From Streptomyces shenzhenensis (GTDB taxonomy: Bacteria; Actinomycetota; Actinomycetes; Streptomycetales; Streptomycetaceae), in the NCBI RefSeq assembly GCF_003688995.1, contig NZ_PENI01000041.1:1-64000 (forward strand): 64,000 nt of DNA, given 5' to 3'. A model generated the notes under the pieces. The model ran no database searches. It was not told where the DNA came from and saw only the letters and a list, made by a program, of their open reading frames with translations. This document shows, piece by piece, positions 16,614 through 26,305 of this stretch; position 1 is the first letter of the stretch; each line of letters begins with the position of its first letter. The translations under genes were made by a program, and so were the position numbers.

Positions 16614-19600
16614 TCATCCGCCGCACGGCTCGTGGTAGGAGTGGATCCGGCCCACCGCCTGTTCCCATCGGGTCCGGCTGATCGGCTGCGGGCTGAGGGA
16701 ACACAGATAGCGGTAGGCGTCCTCGGCGTTGTAGTCGGTGAGCTTGATGCCGGATCCACCACCGGGCAATAGGTCTGTCGTCATGGCGAGCGTGCGGCCA
16801 TCGGGGCTGAACTCACCTGCGTGTGCATAGGGATCGGGTAGCGTGCCTTTGTCCCAGGGATGCGTGGGATCTCCGACGTCCCATAGGTGTTCCTGCCAAG
16901 CAAGGATTGTCCGGTCGGCCAGTGTGCGATGGTCAGGGCTGAGTGAGAAGCTCGACATCTCACCGTCTCCGGTGACCACTCCGACGCGCTCTGGGTCCGT
17001 GCCGGTGTCGCCGATGTCCCACAAGGTGATACTGGAGTCATTTTTGGTTGCCACGGCGAGGGTGTTCTCATCGATGAAGCCCGCGGTCTGCACCTTGGCC
17101 GAGATCCCGCCGGAGCCGATTTTCTTTATGTGCCAGGGATCTTTGAGGTTCCACATGGTCAGAGGGCCCTCAAAGTCCCACATCACCAGCAGATGTGTCT
17201 TGTTGTTGTGTGCGAGGCCGGCAATGTAATGCGGCTGGTCGAAGATGTACAAGCGCTGCGGCTCGGCGGTGCCGCCGACCTTCCACAAGCTGGCCCCGAA
17301 GTTGTCCCAGACCATCAGTGTCGTGTCGTTCAGCAGGTGCGAGTGGACCTCGGAATATGGGCCTTTGCTGTGCACTGGGATCTTTCCGTCAGGCCGGGGC
17401 CGACTTGGATCGCTGATGTCGAAGACGGATACGGTCGGCTGACCATCGGCGCTCACCGCTAGCATCCGTCCGTCGTTGGAGACTGCTGCAGTACCGGTCG
17501 CCGTGAGTTCCGACATGTGCTTGGGGTGTTGGGGGTTCCGCATGTCCCACAGGGCAATCTTGGTGTCACTTTGGGTGATCACACTTCTTCCGTCGCCGAT
17601 GAAGTTGGCGTTGTTCCATTGCTGAGGGAAGGTGTAGGCGATCGTGGGGTGATGCGGGTCCGTGACGTCCCATACACGTGCCGGCTCCGGTTGCTCGCTG
17701 TCTGCTGAGACAGCGAGCAACCGGCCGTCGTCACTGAACCCGCTGCCTGGCACATCCGTGCCGTCGGCTGCGAGGGATCCATGCAGTACGGGGCTCGCGG
17801 AACTCCACACACTCAGTGAACCCTTCTCGCCTCCGCTCGCGAAGGCGGAACCATCCGGACTGTAGGCGACCGCGTAGACAGGGTGTGTTGTGGGGTAGCT
17901 ACTGAAGACATCGATACTCCGGGTGTCCGGGGGGCCGGCGTTCCTCCTGGCCTCCCACTGCTGGACCGTCCCGGTCGCGTCGGCGGCAAGGAATGCTCTG
18001 CCGTCCGGCTTGAAGGAGATCGACAAAATGTCGCTGTGGCCTCCGCCCGAGGACTGATCCACGTCTTCGGCAATGGGGTGGTTGATGTTGGTGGTGTCCC
18101 ATACCGTCATGGCGCCCAGTGATCCGCCTGCGGCGAGCAGTGTGCCCTGTGGGTTGAAGGCCAGACTCCAGACGGAGTCGGTCTTCAGGGTGATAGCGGG
18201 GTTCTTGGCAGCCCGGCCGTGGTCGTCGATGCTCCACAGCATGACTCTGCTGGTGCCCGGGCCGGCACCGGTCGCTGCTGTGCCGATGGCCAGGGTCTTG
18301 CCGTTGGGCGCGAAGGCGACGGCATGCACGTCCGGGGCACCGACCGTGACATGCGGGAGCGGTGTCAGGCGGCTGGCTGAGTCCGTGTTCCACAAGTGGA
18401 CGACTCCGTGCGCGTCGGTCACGGCGAGTACCGAGCCGTTCGGGTTGAAGGCGATGTCCGGGGGGAGCGCCGCGGGGCTTGATCGGCGCGCTCTGGAGAC
18501 GGGCTTGGCGGGATTAGTCACGTCCCACAGGGTCAGGGACCGCTCCGTCTGCACGGCGAGGATGTGTCCGTGGGGCTGGTAAGCGATAGCCGCGAGCCCG
18601 TCGGTCTTGAGGACACCGCGGGCGACCGGCCGGTTGGGGTGGGAGACGTCCCACAGCCGTACCGTCAGGTCCTTGGCGGAGGCAGCGAGGGTGTGGCCGT
18701 CACTGCTGTAGGCGACGTTGAACACCCGGTCGGTGGGACCGGTCAGAAGGACGGGGGCCGTTGTCACGTACGAGTGCAGCACGCTGGCGCCGGCCTCGGT
18801 GGTGGGAGAGATGTCGTAGGCGGCCAGGCTCAGCCCGAGTGCCGTCGCAGGTTCGCCGTCGCGCAGTGAGTCGGCGAGCAGAGCGAGTTGCCGGGACGCG
18901 ATGGTGTCCGCCCGGTCGGCCGCCAATCTGCTCTGCCGCACAGCGATCAGGCCGCTGAGCAGCGCGGCCACCAGTACACCGACGCTGATCACGGCCGAGG
19001 ACCGCCGCAGTCGGTGACTGCGCACACTCCGCTTCAGGAAGCGCTGTTCGGTAGGGGTGAGCACGGTGCGGTGGCCGGCGTCGGCGAACCACTCACGGGC
19101 CGTGGCCAGGCGTGCACCGCTGTAAAGGACCCCACGGTCATGGGTGCTCTGCCACTCGCGAGCCGCGTCGGCAAGCTGACGGTGGATCCGCAACGCGTCT
19201 CGGTCCTCGTCGATCCACCCCCGCAGGCGAGGCCACCAGCGCAACAGGGCCTCGTGAGTGATCTGGGCGGTGTGGTCATCGAGCGTAATCAGTCGGGCGT
19301 CTGCCAGAGCGTCAAGAGCTGTCGAGATATGCGCTGCCTCGGCCTCAGAGCGTCCCTCAGTGAGCTCGGCCAGCTCGACTCGGCGCCGGGTGTCCTCGAA
19401 ATCCTCACTGACGTGCACCATGCGCAGGATCAGATGTCGTGCTGCCTCGCGGGCACCAGGATCGAGCCTTTCGTAGACGAGGTCGGCCTGCTTGGTGACT
19501 GCGTTCCACACTCCGCCGCTGTCTTCGTATCGCTGGATGAGCAGATCGCGACCCTCGCTGTGTGCCCAGGTTTGCTCCAGGGCGTACGAGAGCAGAGGGA

Positions 19601-21191
19601 GGAAGCCGAACTCGGTGGACTCCTGTTGCTCCGCGCCGACTCGCAGGTCACGCAGCACGAGACCGCTCAGGCCATCCTCCACGCGATAGCCGACCACAGT
19701 TGCGGGCCGCTCGATGGCATGCCGCAGTTGTTCAGGGGTCATCGGCGCAACCGGCACCTGATTCTCACGGAAGGTCGGGACCAGTTCCGGATAGGCCAAG
19801 CAGCGGCTGTAGAAGTCGGCCCGGACTGCGATCACGACTAACGCCGCCGCGGGCCAGGGCCCATCCGGTCTGCTGACCGAGCACAGCGCCTCGACAAAGG
19901 CGCGTCTTTCGGTTTCGTCAGTGCACTGGGTGAACAACTCCTCAAACTGGTCGACCAGAACCAGAAGCCGTCCCTCATCTCCGTCTTCCCGGACGAGTGC
20001 CTGCCTGACCAAAGCCGACAGCTGCCCTGGGAATTCACGCAGCTCTGCGGCGAGCACCTCGTCAGACGTCCCGGCGCTCTGGGCGAACCGTCTGCCCAAT
20101 GTGCTCAGCGGACGGTCCCCGGGCGTTAGCGACAGATACGGCCAGGTCCCCGATCCGCGCACCCGGAGCTCTCCGCGCCGGATCGCCGGCAGGAGCCCAG
20201 CGTGCAGCAGGGAGGACTTACCTGAGCCGGACGGCCCGACGACCGCGACTGGTCCCCCCTTGTCGGACCACTCCGACATCTTCTGCAGCACTTCGCCGAC
20301 CAGTTGCTCGCGACCGAAGTAGTACGCGGCGTCGTCGACACCGAACGAGCGCAGGCCCAGATACGGGCACGGCGGTTCGGGCCCCTCCTGCTTCGTCCCC
20401 GGCGCCAGCGGCACCCGAGCCGGGCCGGCTGCGGGATTGTCCGCCAGCACCAGCTCGCCCCCGCGGTCGCTGAGGTGCCGGTGCGGTTCCGGCAGCCCTT
20501 GCGCCGGCAGAGCGCGCCGTAGATGCCGGTACGCGTCCTCGACTGTCAGATCCGGCAGCCCGGCGGGGACGCCCTCACGCAGAAACGACAGCAACGCGCC
20601 GGTGAAGGCCGTATATTGCGCGCCGACCGGGGCCAGCGCCTGCTCATCGGCAGACGCCGAGGTCAGTACATACGTCCCGCCGAGAGAGGCAAGTTCGAAG
20701 GCATGGGCGGCCGCAGTGCCGATTGCGCCCTTGGCGCGCCCGGCGAAGCAGCAGTCGAGTACCACCACGACCGAGCGGGCCCGGCAGTCGCTCAGGGTCT
20801 CGCGCACCGCCTGGTACGGCAGGGCGTTGAACGTCAGCCCGGTCACCGGATCGTCGGTCGCATGCGTGGCCAGGTATAGCTCGTTACCGGGGCTGACGAG
20901 ACCGTGGCCCACGTAGTACAGGAGCAGCACGTCGGCCGCCTCCGCAGCGACATCCCTTAACGTGGTACCTACGACGCGCGGATCCTCGGGGTCGATGAGG
21001 GACCGTAGGTGCTCCGCCCGCAGACCGCACCGTTCCACCAGGATTCGGCTCAGCTCGCGCACCGTCTCCTCGACGGCCTGCACGTCGGGAAGCGCCGAAC
21101 CTGGCAGATGACGACCCGAGCCCACGATCAGGGCCCGGGACCCCTCCGAACTCAGCGCCGTGGGCCTGTGCGGGAGATCGGACGGCGTCAT
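16614..21191 (-). CDS. Caspase-like peptidase - nSTAND NTPase - WD40 protein
   Basis: The 1525-aa protein starts at ATG 21191, sharing its A with the stop of the upstream gene (TGATG). An N-terminal caspase-fold domain (about 15-250) has the catalytic His in LLYYVGHG (H96) and Cys in VVLDCCFAG (C147/C148). A STAND ATPase follows with Walker A GPSGSGKSS (319-327) and Walker B LLVLVDQFEELF (409-420). A helical region and one membrane segment (about 733-755) come next. From about 790 to 1490 there are many WD40-like blades (for example VRLWDVSHP, VHLWNTDSA, MTVWDT). By analogy to known systems, the propeller senses a trigger, the ATPase oligomerises and the protease acts. Both catalytic residues are intact. 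Probably an anti-phage or cell-death device. Confidence 0.9.
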   Translation of the reverse strand: MTPSDLPHRPTALSSEGSRALIVGSGRHLPGSALPDVQAVEETVRELSRILVERCGLRAEHLRSLIDPEDPRVVGTTLRDVAAEAADVLLLYYVGHGLVSPGNELYLATHATDDPVTGLTFNALPYQAVRETLSDCRARSVVVVLDCCFAGRAKGAIGTAAAHAFELASLGGTYVLTSASADEQALAPVGAQYTAFTGALLSFLREGVPAGLPDLTVEDAYRHLRRALPAQGLPEPHRHLSDRGGELVLADNPAAGPARVPLAPGTKQEGPEPPCPYLGLRSFGVDDAAYYFGREQLVGEVLQKMSEWSDKGGPVAVVGPSGSGKSSLLHAGLLPAIRRGELRVRGSGTWPYLSLTPGDRPLSTLGRRFAQSAGTSDEVLAAELREFPGQLSALVRQALVREDGDEGRLLVLVDQFEELFTQCTDETERRAFVEALCSVSRPDGPWPAAALVVIAVRADFYSRCLAYPELVPTFRENQVPVAPMTPEQLRHAIERPATVVGYRVEDGLSGLVLRDLRVGAEQQESTEFGFLPLLSYALEQTWAHSEGRDLLIQRYEDSGGVWNAVTKQADLVYERLDPGAREAARHLILRMVHVSEDFEDTRRRVELAELTEGRSEAEAAHISTALDALADARLITLDDHTAQITHEALLRWWPRLRGWIDEDRDALRIHRQLADAAREWQSTHDRGVLYSGARLATAREWFADAGHRTVLTPTEQRFLKRSVRSHRLRRSSAVISVGVLVAALLSGLIAVRQSRLAADRADTIASRQLALLADSLRDGEPATALGLSLAAYDISPTTEAGASVLHSYVTTAPVLLTGPTDRVFNVAYSSDGHTLAASAKDLTVRLWDVSHPNRPVARGVLKTDGLAAIAYQPHGHILAVQTERSLTLWDVTNPAKPVSRARRSSPAALPPDIAFNPNGSVLAVTDAHGVVHLWNTDSASRLTPLPHVTVGAPDVHAVAFAPNGKTLAIGTAATGAGPGTSRVMLWSIDDHGRAAKNPAITLKTDSVWSLAFNPQGTLLAAGGSLGAMTVWDTTNINHPIAEDVDQSSGGGHSDILSISFKPDGRAFLAADATGTVQQWEARRNAGPPDTRSIDVFSSYPTTHPVYAVAYSPDGSAFASGGEKGSLSVWSSASPVLHGSLAADGTDVPGSGFSDDGRLLAVSADSEQPEPARVWDVTDPHHPTIAYTFPQQWNNANFIGDGRSVITQSDTKIALWDMRNPQHPKHMSELTATGTAAVSNDGRMLAVSADGQPTVSVFDISDPSRPRPDGKIPVHSKGPYSEVHSHLLNDTTLMVWDNFGASLWKVGGTAEPQRLYIFDQPHYIAGLAHNNKTHLLVMWDFEGPLTMWNLKDPWHIKKIGSGGISAKVQTAGFIDENTLAVATKNDSSITLWDIGDTGTDPERVGVVTGDGEMSSFSLSPDHRTLADRTILAWQEHLWDVGDPTHPWDKGTLPDPYAHAGEFSPDGRTLAMTTDLLPGGGSGIKLTDYNAEDAYRYLCSLSPQPISRTRWEQAVGRIHSYHEPCGG

Positions 21192-21574
21192 CAGCCATCC
21201 ACCTCATCGGGGCGAGAAGCTAGGTCCCTCGTCAAACGGTCAGCCGTCTCCCGCAGCTCCTGCGCCGTCTGGGGCAGGACCAGGTCCGAACTGACCACCA
21301 GCGTTGAACCGTCCGGCCTGGTGATCTTCACTTCCATCCGACCCGCTCGTCGTTTCAACCACGTCACCGCGACCGTGGCAAACCCCGTGAAGGCGCCTAC
21401 GTTGCCGAGGGCGATCACCAGGGCATCCAGACCGGTGCCCAACGTACCCTCCGACGGCGGACGGGCCACCAGTCGTACCCGTCCCCGCAGTGATTCCTCG
21501 GCTACGAGCCACTCCCGCAACGAACGTAGCTCGTCGGCAGAACGCTCTCCCGTAACTTCCACCCGTACGTCCAC
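21191..21574 (-). CDS. EACC1-like effector-associated component
   Basis: From GTG 21574 the protein is 127 aa: VDVRVEVTGERSADELRSLR, LRGRVRLVARPPSEGTLG, a hydrophobic helix LDALVIALGNVGAFTGFATV and a strand pair with VKITRPDGSTLVV. Order and motifs match EACC1 (effector-associated constant component 1), which accompanies NTP-dependent conflict systems with caspase or other effectors. The frame is open to 21667, but the upstream part (Cys- and Arg-rich) looks non-coding; no clear ribosome site marks the start. It is translationally coupled to the caspase-STAND gene. Confidence 0.75.
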   Translation of the reverse strand: MDVRVEVTGERSADELRSLREWLVAEESLRGRVRLVARPPSEGTLGTGLDALVIALGNVGAFTGFATVAVTWLKRRAGRMEVKITRPDGSTLVVSSDLVLPQTAQELRETADRLTRDLASRPDEVDG

Positions 21575-21839
21575 ACGGACATGGTTACAGCAACTGTGTT
21601 GCCAGCAAAAGGGCTTCCGCAACTGGGCCCGCCTGCCCGCCCGTACCCCGACGGCCATGGAACGCATCGGCCGGGCCCGCGTCGATCAAGAAGTACTCCG
21701 CTGGGCCTTCAGCCGCCTCGGCTCGGGCACATAGGCCCTTCATTACACCCGTGCCGTTCTCGAAGCGCATTGCCTGCTCATGCCAGGCCGATGGACCGAG
21801 AGCCGTGCTGCTGCCCGGCCCCGCTACTCGTCCGTACGG

Positions 21840-22320
21840 CTACGCCCACTCCATACTTAGCTCAGCAAGCGCTGCCCACTGGTCCTGATTGAGTTTGGCT
21901 CGCTTGGATTTGGTGTTCGAGACCCAGACACCCAGCTTCACGACCACCGGCTCGGTCTCGCCGTAGACCGCGATCTGCTCACTGTGGCCGCAGGGTACCG
22001 GCCGGTGGGCGCCTTCCCGTTCCACCCACTGCGCGAGAGCCACAAGTCCCCGCTGGAACGCGTGTTCCGCCTTGCTCGGGCTTTTTTCGTCGCGCGCTCG
22101 GCCGCTGGAGTGGGAGACGGCGCCTCAGTGGGCTGCACGCCCTGTCGGGACAGCCGTACCTGCTGCTCGGTGGACAGCTGCGCCCAGGTGCCTGGCTGCT
22201 TCTGCCGTGCCAGTCACTCGCCCAAGTCGTCGCCCTCGAACAGCACGCCGGGCTGGATGTCGAGCAGGGTACCGTCGGCGTCGACCAGGTCCACGAGCAC
22301 GCGGTAGTGGCGTTGCTAGT
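21840..22320 (-). pseudogene. C-terminal remnant of a telomere-linked-type helicase (helicase-associated domains)
   Basis: The minus strand reads HYRVLVDLVDADGTLLDIQP, GVLFEGDDLGE, then an in-frame TGA. It continues LARQKQPGTWAQLSTEQQVR and, after a frame change, MALAQWVEREGAHRPVP, KLGVWVSNTKSKRAKLNQDQ and LAELSMEWA. These are helicase-associated (HA) repeats found at the end of large Streptomyces DEAD-like helicases, often near chromosome or plasmid ends. The ATPase part is missing. Confidence 0.75.
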
Positions 22321-22377
22321 CGAGCGGCCAGGGCAGTTCCCGACGCTGGCCGGACCGGCTGGCGTTGAGTCCGCCTC

Positions 22378-22690
22378 GCCAAGTTTGCCCGCCACACCGT
22401 CTTCGACGGCCAGGTCGTCACCGACGAAGCCCGCCTACGCCGCATCGTGGCCCGCCACGACCCGTACGTGTACCGGGGACCTTCGTCACCTGCGTCTACA
22501 ACCCCGACCGCGCCCTGTATCGCATGTCCTCCGACCCTGGCGATCAGGAGGAGAACCTCAGTCGGCTGTGGAAAGAGAAGCCGACCTGCGCCGGACTCTC
22601 GCCCTGTATGAGGAGGCCGTCCGGCAGCTCACCCTCGAAAACGATGCCCTTCGCCAGGGCGGCACCGTTGTTCCTCTGCCCATCCGCAGT
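22378..22690 (+). pseudogene. Fragments of a site-specific integrase and a coiled-coil partner
   Basis: LAKFARHTVFDGQVVTDEAR, RRIVARHDPYVYRG and, after a one-base shift, GTFVTCVYNPDRALYRM resemble the middle of a large actinobacterial integrase-like protein. From 22562 the frame reads VEREADLRRTLALYEEAVRQ and LTLENDALRQGG, a coiled coil like the small partner protein of such recombinase sets. No complete domain remains. Identity is tentative. Confidence 0.4.
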
Positions 22691-22777
22691 CGGACATGCC
22701 CGCCAGCGCAGCCCTGGCCTGGGCCCATCTGGGTCTGCTCAGCGCGCGGGCGGCTGGCATCGCATAGATGTGACGGT

Positions 22778-23015
22778 GTGGTCCTGACTCCTCCGATCGC
22801 ACCGATGCTTGCCGATGCACGGCGGCAGATGCCGCCGGATGAGGCTCTGCCGCAGGAATGGATCGCGGAGCAGAAGGCGGACGGCTTCCGGGCCGTCCTC
22901 TTCGCCCGTCCCGGACTCGTCATGCTCCAGTCCCGCCAGGGCGCACACCTCACCGGTGCCTTCCCTGACATCGCCACTGCGGCCGCCGCCCTTGGTGAGG
23001 ACCTCGTGCTGAACG
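22778..23015 (+). pseudogene. N-terminal fragment of an ATP-dependent DNA ligase
   Basis: GTG 22778 starts VVLTPPIAPMLADARRQMPP, then WIAEQKADGFRAVLFARPGL with the nucleotidyl-acceptor Lys motif (EQKADGFR), then QSRQGAHLTGAFPDIATAAA. The frame jumps near 23015 into transposase sequence. About 80 residues are kept of a ligase that is normally over 300. Confidence 0.7.
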
Positions 23016-23195
23016 CAGGCCGTCACCGCCACTGGGGCTCGCCGCACCCGCTACGCAGGACTGCGGAAGACCGCCCTCGCACACATCCTCACAGCCAGCG
23101 CCATCAACCTCATCCCCATCGATGCCTGGTGGACTGGGCAACCACTCGCCCCCATCCGGACATCACACCTCGCTGCCCTCGACCTTGCCACATAA
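23016..23195 (+). pseudogene. IS1182-type transposase C-terminal fragment
   Basis: AVTATGARRTRYAGLRKTAL, AHILTASAINLIPIDAWWTG, QPLAPIRTSHLAALDLAT and a stop at 23193-23195. This is the usual tail of IS1182/IS5-like DDE transposases in streptomycetes. It follows the ligase fragment directly, so it marks the insertion that truncated it. Confidence 0.7.
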
Positions 23196-23353
23196 GCAAT
23201 TGGGCAAGGGGGTCCTAGAGATCTTCCACAACGGGCAGCGCAGGCACTCCGCACCTGGGCATGCTCAGCCCTTGTCGAGTACCAACTCCGTGCAGCACCT
23301 GCAGGGTAAAACCCTCACTATCCGAAAAAATCAGGACACCTCGGCCTCAGAGG

Positions 23354-24274
23354 CTACATTCGGCGCGCCGTGCGGTCGTGGTCGAGCCATTGATGGGTTG
23401 AGTCCGTGGCCGCCTTGATGAGCTGCGCAGTCTGCCGGAAATCGATGGGCAGCAGTTCCAGCGGGCGTACCGGCGGCAGAACATGGAGCCGCACGCGGGC
23501 GCGGGCCTGCGCGATCGAGGCTGCCATGCGTTGCTCTTCCAGCAGGTTGTACGCGTGAATAGCCATCGCGAGTACGGTGGACGGTGGCGCGGCCAGGTGG
23601 CACGGGAACCCACGGGCCAGGACATACACCTCGTCTGCACCGAGCGCGATCGCACGGTCGAGTGTGGTTCCGTTGGCTACGGCGCCATCGATGAGGTAGC
23701 GTCCCTGGATTTCCACCGGCGGGTAGAACCCCGGAACGGCGGTGCTGGCCATGAGGGCCGGTACCACCGGTCCGTGGGTGAGAAGGAACCCTCGCCCGTC
23801 GCATGCATCCGTGGCCAGGATCTTGAGGGGAACCGTAGCGTCCTCAATGCGCTTCAGTGGCAGGACGCGGTGAAGGAAACCCTCGAAATGACGGTTGCTG
23901 AAAACGTGATCGGCCCGGCCGGCTGCCGCCTGGCCGACCAGGAGCGGGTTGATGGGGAAAATGTAGTTCAGTCCTCCCAGTGCCCGCAGAACGGCACGAA
24001 GAGGGCGGCTCGGGAAGCTGGAGAGCAGTCTCGGCAGCACTTCTGAGGGCTCCAGAGGATACACATCGTGTGCCCCGACCTGCAGCCACAACCGTGCGAG
24101 TGCGTCGACACCCTGCGTATCCGGCCGGGCTGCGTAGAAAGCCGCGTTCAGGGAACCCACCGAGGCGCCGACGACAAGATCGGGATGTATGCCGTGCGCG
24201 GTAAGAGCACGCAGCATCCCTACCTGTGCGGCGCCCAGGCTACCGCCCCCCGACAGAACAAATGCTGTCGTCAT
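23354..24274 (-). CDS. Patatin-like phospholipase
   Basis: ATG 24274 (MTTAFVLSGGGSLGAAQVGM) has GAGG 8 bp upstream, so the longer frame is not needed. The 306-aa protein carries the patatin features: Gly-rich oxyanion loop SGGGSLGA at the start, the nucleophile elbow GASVG (Ser near 47) and the catalytic Asp in YLIDGAVANG (near 207). Patatins are Ser-Asp dyad lipid acyl hydrolases. There is no signal peptide or membrane anchor. A palindrome TTGC-N5-GCAA lies 123-135 bp upstream and is shared with two other genes in this region. Confidence 0.9.
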   Translation of the reverse strand: MTTAFVLSGGGSLGAAQVGMLRALTAHGIHPDLVVGASVGSLNAAFYAARPDTQGVDALARLWLQVGAHDVYPLEPSEVLPRLLSSFPSRPLRAVLRALGGLNYIFPINPLLVGQAAAGRADHVFSNRHFEGFLHRVLPLKRIEDATVPLKILATDACDGRGFLLTHGPVVPALMASTAVPGFYPPVEIQGRYLIDGAVANGTTLDRAIALGADEVYVLARGFPCHLAAPPSTVLAMAIHAYNLLEEQRMAASIAQARARVRLHVLPPVRPLELLPIDFRQTAQLIKAATDSTHQWLDHDRTARRM

Positions 24275-24396
24275 CACGGAACCTCTTCGCGAATCCCGGA
24301 ATTTCCTTCTGACGGTCCAGTGGCTCCCCGAACTGCTCGATTGGCTCGTGCACGAAGTGGTTGCCAGGAAAGTCACCCAATACGACTCTCACATCA

Positions 24397-24409
24397 TTGC
24401 CTAATGCAA
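24397..24409. promoter_or_regulatory. Candidate operator TTGC-CTAAT-GCAA
   Basis: Same palindrome type as at 26164-26176 and 26982-26996. It lies in the 350-bp space between the divergent patatin and SPW genes. That space holds no other recognisable feature besides the SPW ribosome site. Confidence 0.5.
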
Positions 24410-24624
24410 GAGTACGCTTGGAGAAGCGGGTCCGGAAGATGGCCGGAGCCGCACGAGGAAGGGGCCCGTGGAGTGGGCGCCCCCAGAGATCACCCCGAAG
24501 GCCGGAGTCGCCCTGCTGGCGCGCGCCCGGTCCCCTTGGTCATCGTGACGCGGCGGTCAGTGCCGGCACGTGACCGCTTGAGCCTATTCAGGGCGTTTCA
24601 GGGCACCGAGAGGAAGCGAGTCGA

Positions 24625-25077
24625 ATGTCTGACCTCTTTCACGGTCGGCCCAACATCGCCGGCCACGCCGACGTGGCCGAGATGCGGGAACGGTATGCAC
24701 GCGTGGCGGGCGGCCGTCAGGTCGTCGCCGTGGACGGGCTGATCCTGCTGGCCGGGCTATACACGGCCATCTCACCCTGGGTCGTGCACTTCCATGCACA
24801 GCCCGACGTCACCGTGAACAACTTGATCGTCGGCATCACCATGGCCGTGATCGGCCTGGGGCTGACAATGGCGGGCGAGAAGTTGCTCCGGCCGAGCTGG
24901 ACGGTCGCCGCCATGGGCGTCTGGTTGATCATCTCGCCGTGGGTGGTCACCGCCAGCCACAGCGCCTCTGCAGGGATCATCTGGAACAACTGCTGGATCG
25001 GTGGCGTCGCCCTCACCTTGGGGCTTGCTGCCATGGCCATGGCAAGGTCGGCCAGCCCCAGCACCGCCACGAAGTAG
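24625..25077 (+). CDS. SPW-repeat membrane protein
   Basis: ATG 24625 follows GAGAGGAAGCG. The 150-aa protein has a hydrophilic N-terminus of about 35 residues and then four membrane helices in two repeats. Each repeat carries the SPW signature: TAISPWVVHF with a following VNNLIVG, and IISPWVVTAS with WNNCWIG. The family is common in actinobacteria and of unknown function. It is divergent from the patatin gene across a shared regulatory region. Confidence 0.88.
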   Translation: MSDLFHGRPNIAGHADVAEMRERYARVAGGRQVVAVDGLILLAGLYTAISPWVVHFHAQPDVTVNNLIVGITMAVIGLGLTMAGEKLLRPSWTVAAMGVWLIISPWVVTASHSASAGIIWNNCWIGGVALTLGLAAMAMARSASPSTATK

Positions 25078-25134
25078 TGCCCCCTTGGCGCGGCGCAGGT
25101 TGCGTCACCTTGGCCTGGCCGCGCCTCTGGTACG

Positions 25135-25470
25135 GGAACGCCCTCGTGAGGGTCCCAGGAGCCTCTCCCAGCACGACCAGCGGGTCCTCGCCGACATCGA
25201 GCAGCAACTCACCGAGGACGACCCCTACCTGACGCGGATGCCCAGTTCCTTCGGCAAGGCCCCCTGCGCATCCTCCTCCGGCACTGCCGCGAGGCCCTTT
25301 GGGTCAACGCGGCGTTCCTGTCGCTTGCCGCAATACTGCTCGTCGTGGCCATCACCCTTCGCGGTCCGGCCCTCTTCATCACGGCGATGGCCATGGCCTG
25401 CGTCTCGGCACTGCCGAAACTGACCAGATCCCTCCCGTACTCTCGCCACGGCGGCCGCACGAACCGCTGA
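25135..25470 (+). pseudogene. Frameshifted DUF3040-like small membrane protein
   Basis: SLSQHDQRVLADIEQQLTED, DDPYLTRMPSSFG and, after a one-base shift near 25265, ILLRHCREALWVNAAFLSLA, ILLVVAITLRGPALF and ALPKLTRSLPYSRHGG. The LSxHDQRxLxxIE start and two hydrophobic helices match DUF3040 proteins. No good start codon is visible before the motif, so the front is also damaged. Stop at 25468-25470. Confidence 0.6.
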
Positions 25471-25742
25471 CCGTAGCGCCCCCGGGCACTGGCCATGTGA
25501 TCAGCCACCGCACGAGTCGCCGGGGCTCGCATTCCGGAGCAGCAAGCCGTGCCACCTCAGCGGTCCGGCGGATCAGCCGTCGGCACGCTGCCCCTGCTCA
25601 GTCATCGCCGGATCGCGCCGCATGGGCGGCGAGCGCAGAGGACAGGTCATGGTGGACGAGGATGTCTGCACAGTCCCCGTCGGACAAACGTGCCTGTCAT
25701 GTCCGCAGCGGCCACCACCGGTCGTGCGTTTCTTCTTGTAGC

Positions 25743-25870
25743 GTGGTCGTGGTAGCCAAGAGGCGCAGTTCTGACCCTGAGCTCCGGGCGGGACGGGTGC
25801 GAATCGTGAAGGAGACCGGCAAGCCGGTCGCTGAGATGGCGCGGGACTTCACTGGTTCGGGGGCGGAGCC
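25743..25870 (+). pseudogene. IS3-family OrfA N-terminal fragment
   Basis: VAKRRSSDPELRAGRVRIVK, then ETGKPVAEMARDF, matches the helix-turn-helix start of IS3 OrfA proteins (KRRxFDPEFREGAVRIV). The frame then runs into unrelated sequence. No OrfB is nearby; the OrfB scrap at 14.7 kb is separate. Confidence 0.65.
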
Positions 25871-25890
25871 CGGGCATGGCTCCTGCCGGT

Positions 25891-26091
25891 TCAACTCGCC
25901 TCTGCCTTGTGGCAGGCCAGGCAGGTGATGTGCCGCAAGGGTTCGCCGTGTGTCGCACGGCCGCTTCCGTTGACGTCCTGGACCAGAATGCGGCTCTGGT
26001 ACGCGTGTTCGCGACAGACTGCCGCCCCGCAGCGGACGCACACGGCCACTGCCGGCGTTGCGATGATGTCAGGGCAGTCGTAGCAGTTCAT
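25891..26091 (-). CDS. DUF2180 small zinc-ribbon-like protein
   Basis: ATG 26091 (MNCYDCPDIIATPAVAVCVR) has a purine-rich GAGAGGAGAGGG directly upstream. The 66-aa protein has Cys pairs CYDC, CVRCGAAVC and CLAC, with His residues between. This suggests a small zinc-binding protein of the DUF2180 family, common in streptomycetes and of unknown function. A TTGC-N5-GCAA palindrome lies 73-85 bp upstream, shared with the MarR gene next to it, so it is probably in that regulator's control. Confidence 0.85.
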   Translation of the reverse strand: MNCYDCPDIIATPAVAVCVRCGAAVCREHAYQSRILVQDVNGSGRATHGEPLRHITCLACHKAEAS

Positions 26092-26163
26092 CCCTCTCCT
26101 CTCGCTGTGCCAGGGCCAGGCATCAAGGCCAGCCCGCCCGCACTTCCATGCTCCCGCCGAATA

Positions 26164-26176
26164 TTGCAGAATGCAA
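26164..26176. promoter_or_regulatory. Candidate MarR operator TTGC-AGAAT-GCAA upstream of the DUF2180 gene
   Basis: Perfect TTGC/GCAA half-sites with 5-bp spacing. Same motif as in the MarR promoter at 26983-26995. Confidence 0.55.
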
Positions 26177-26305
26177 GAAATTGTGGGCATCTGTGCGCAC
26201 TGGCAACCGTGGCCCACGATCGCCGGACGGGGAGAGTGAGGCAGAAGGGAATGGGGAGCCAGCCGGCAGGCGGCCTTCAGGTGCTGCGCGCCAAGCAGGC
26301 CAGAG

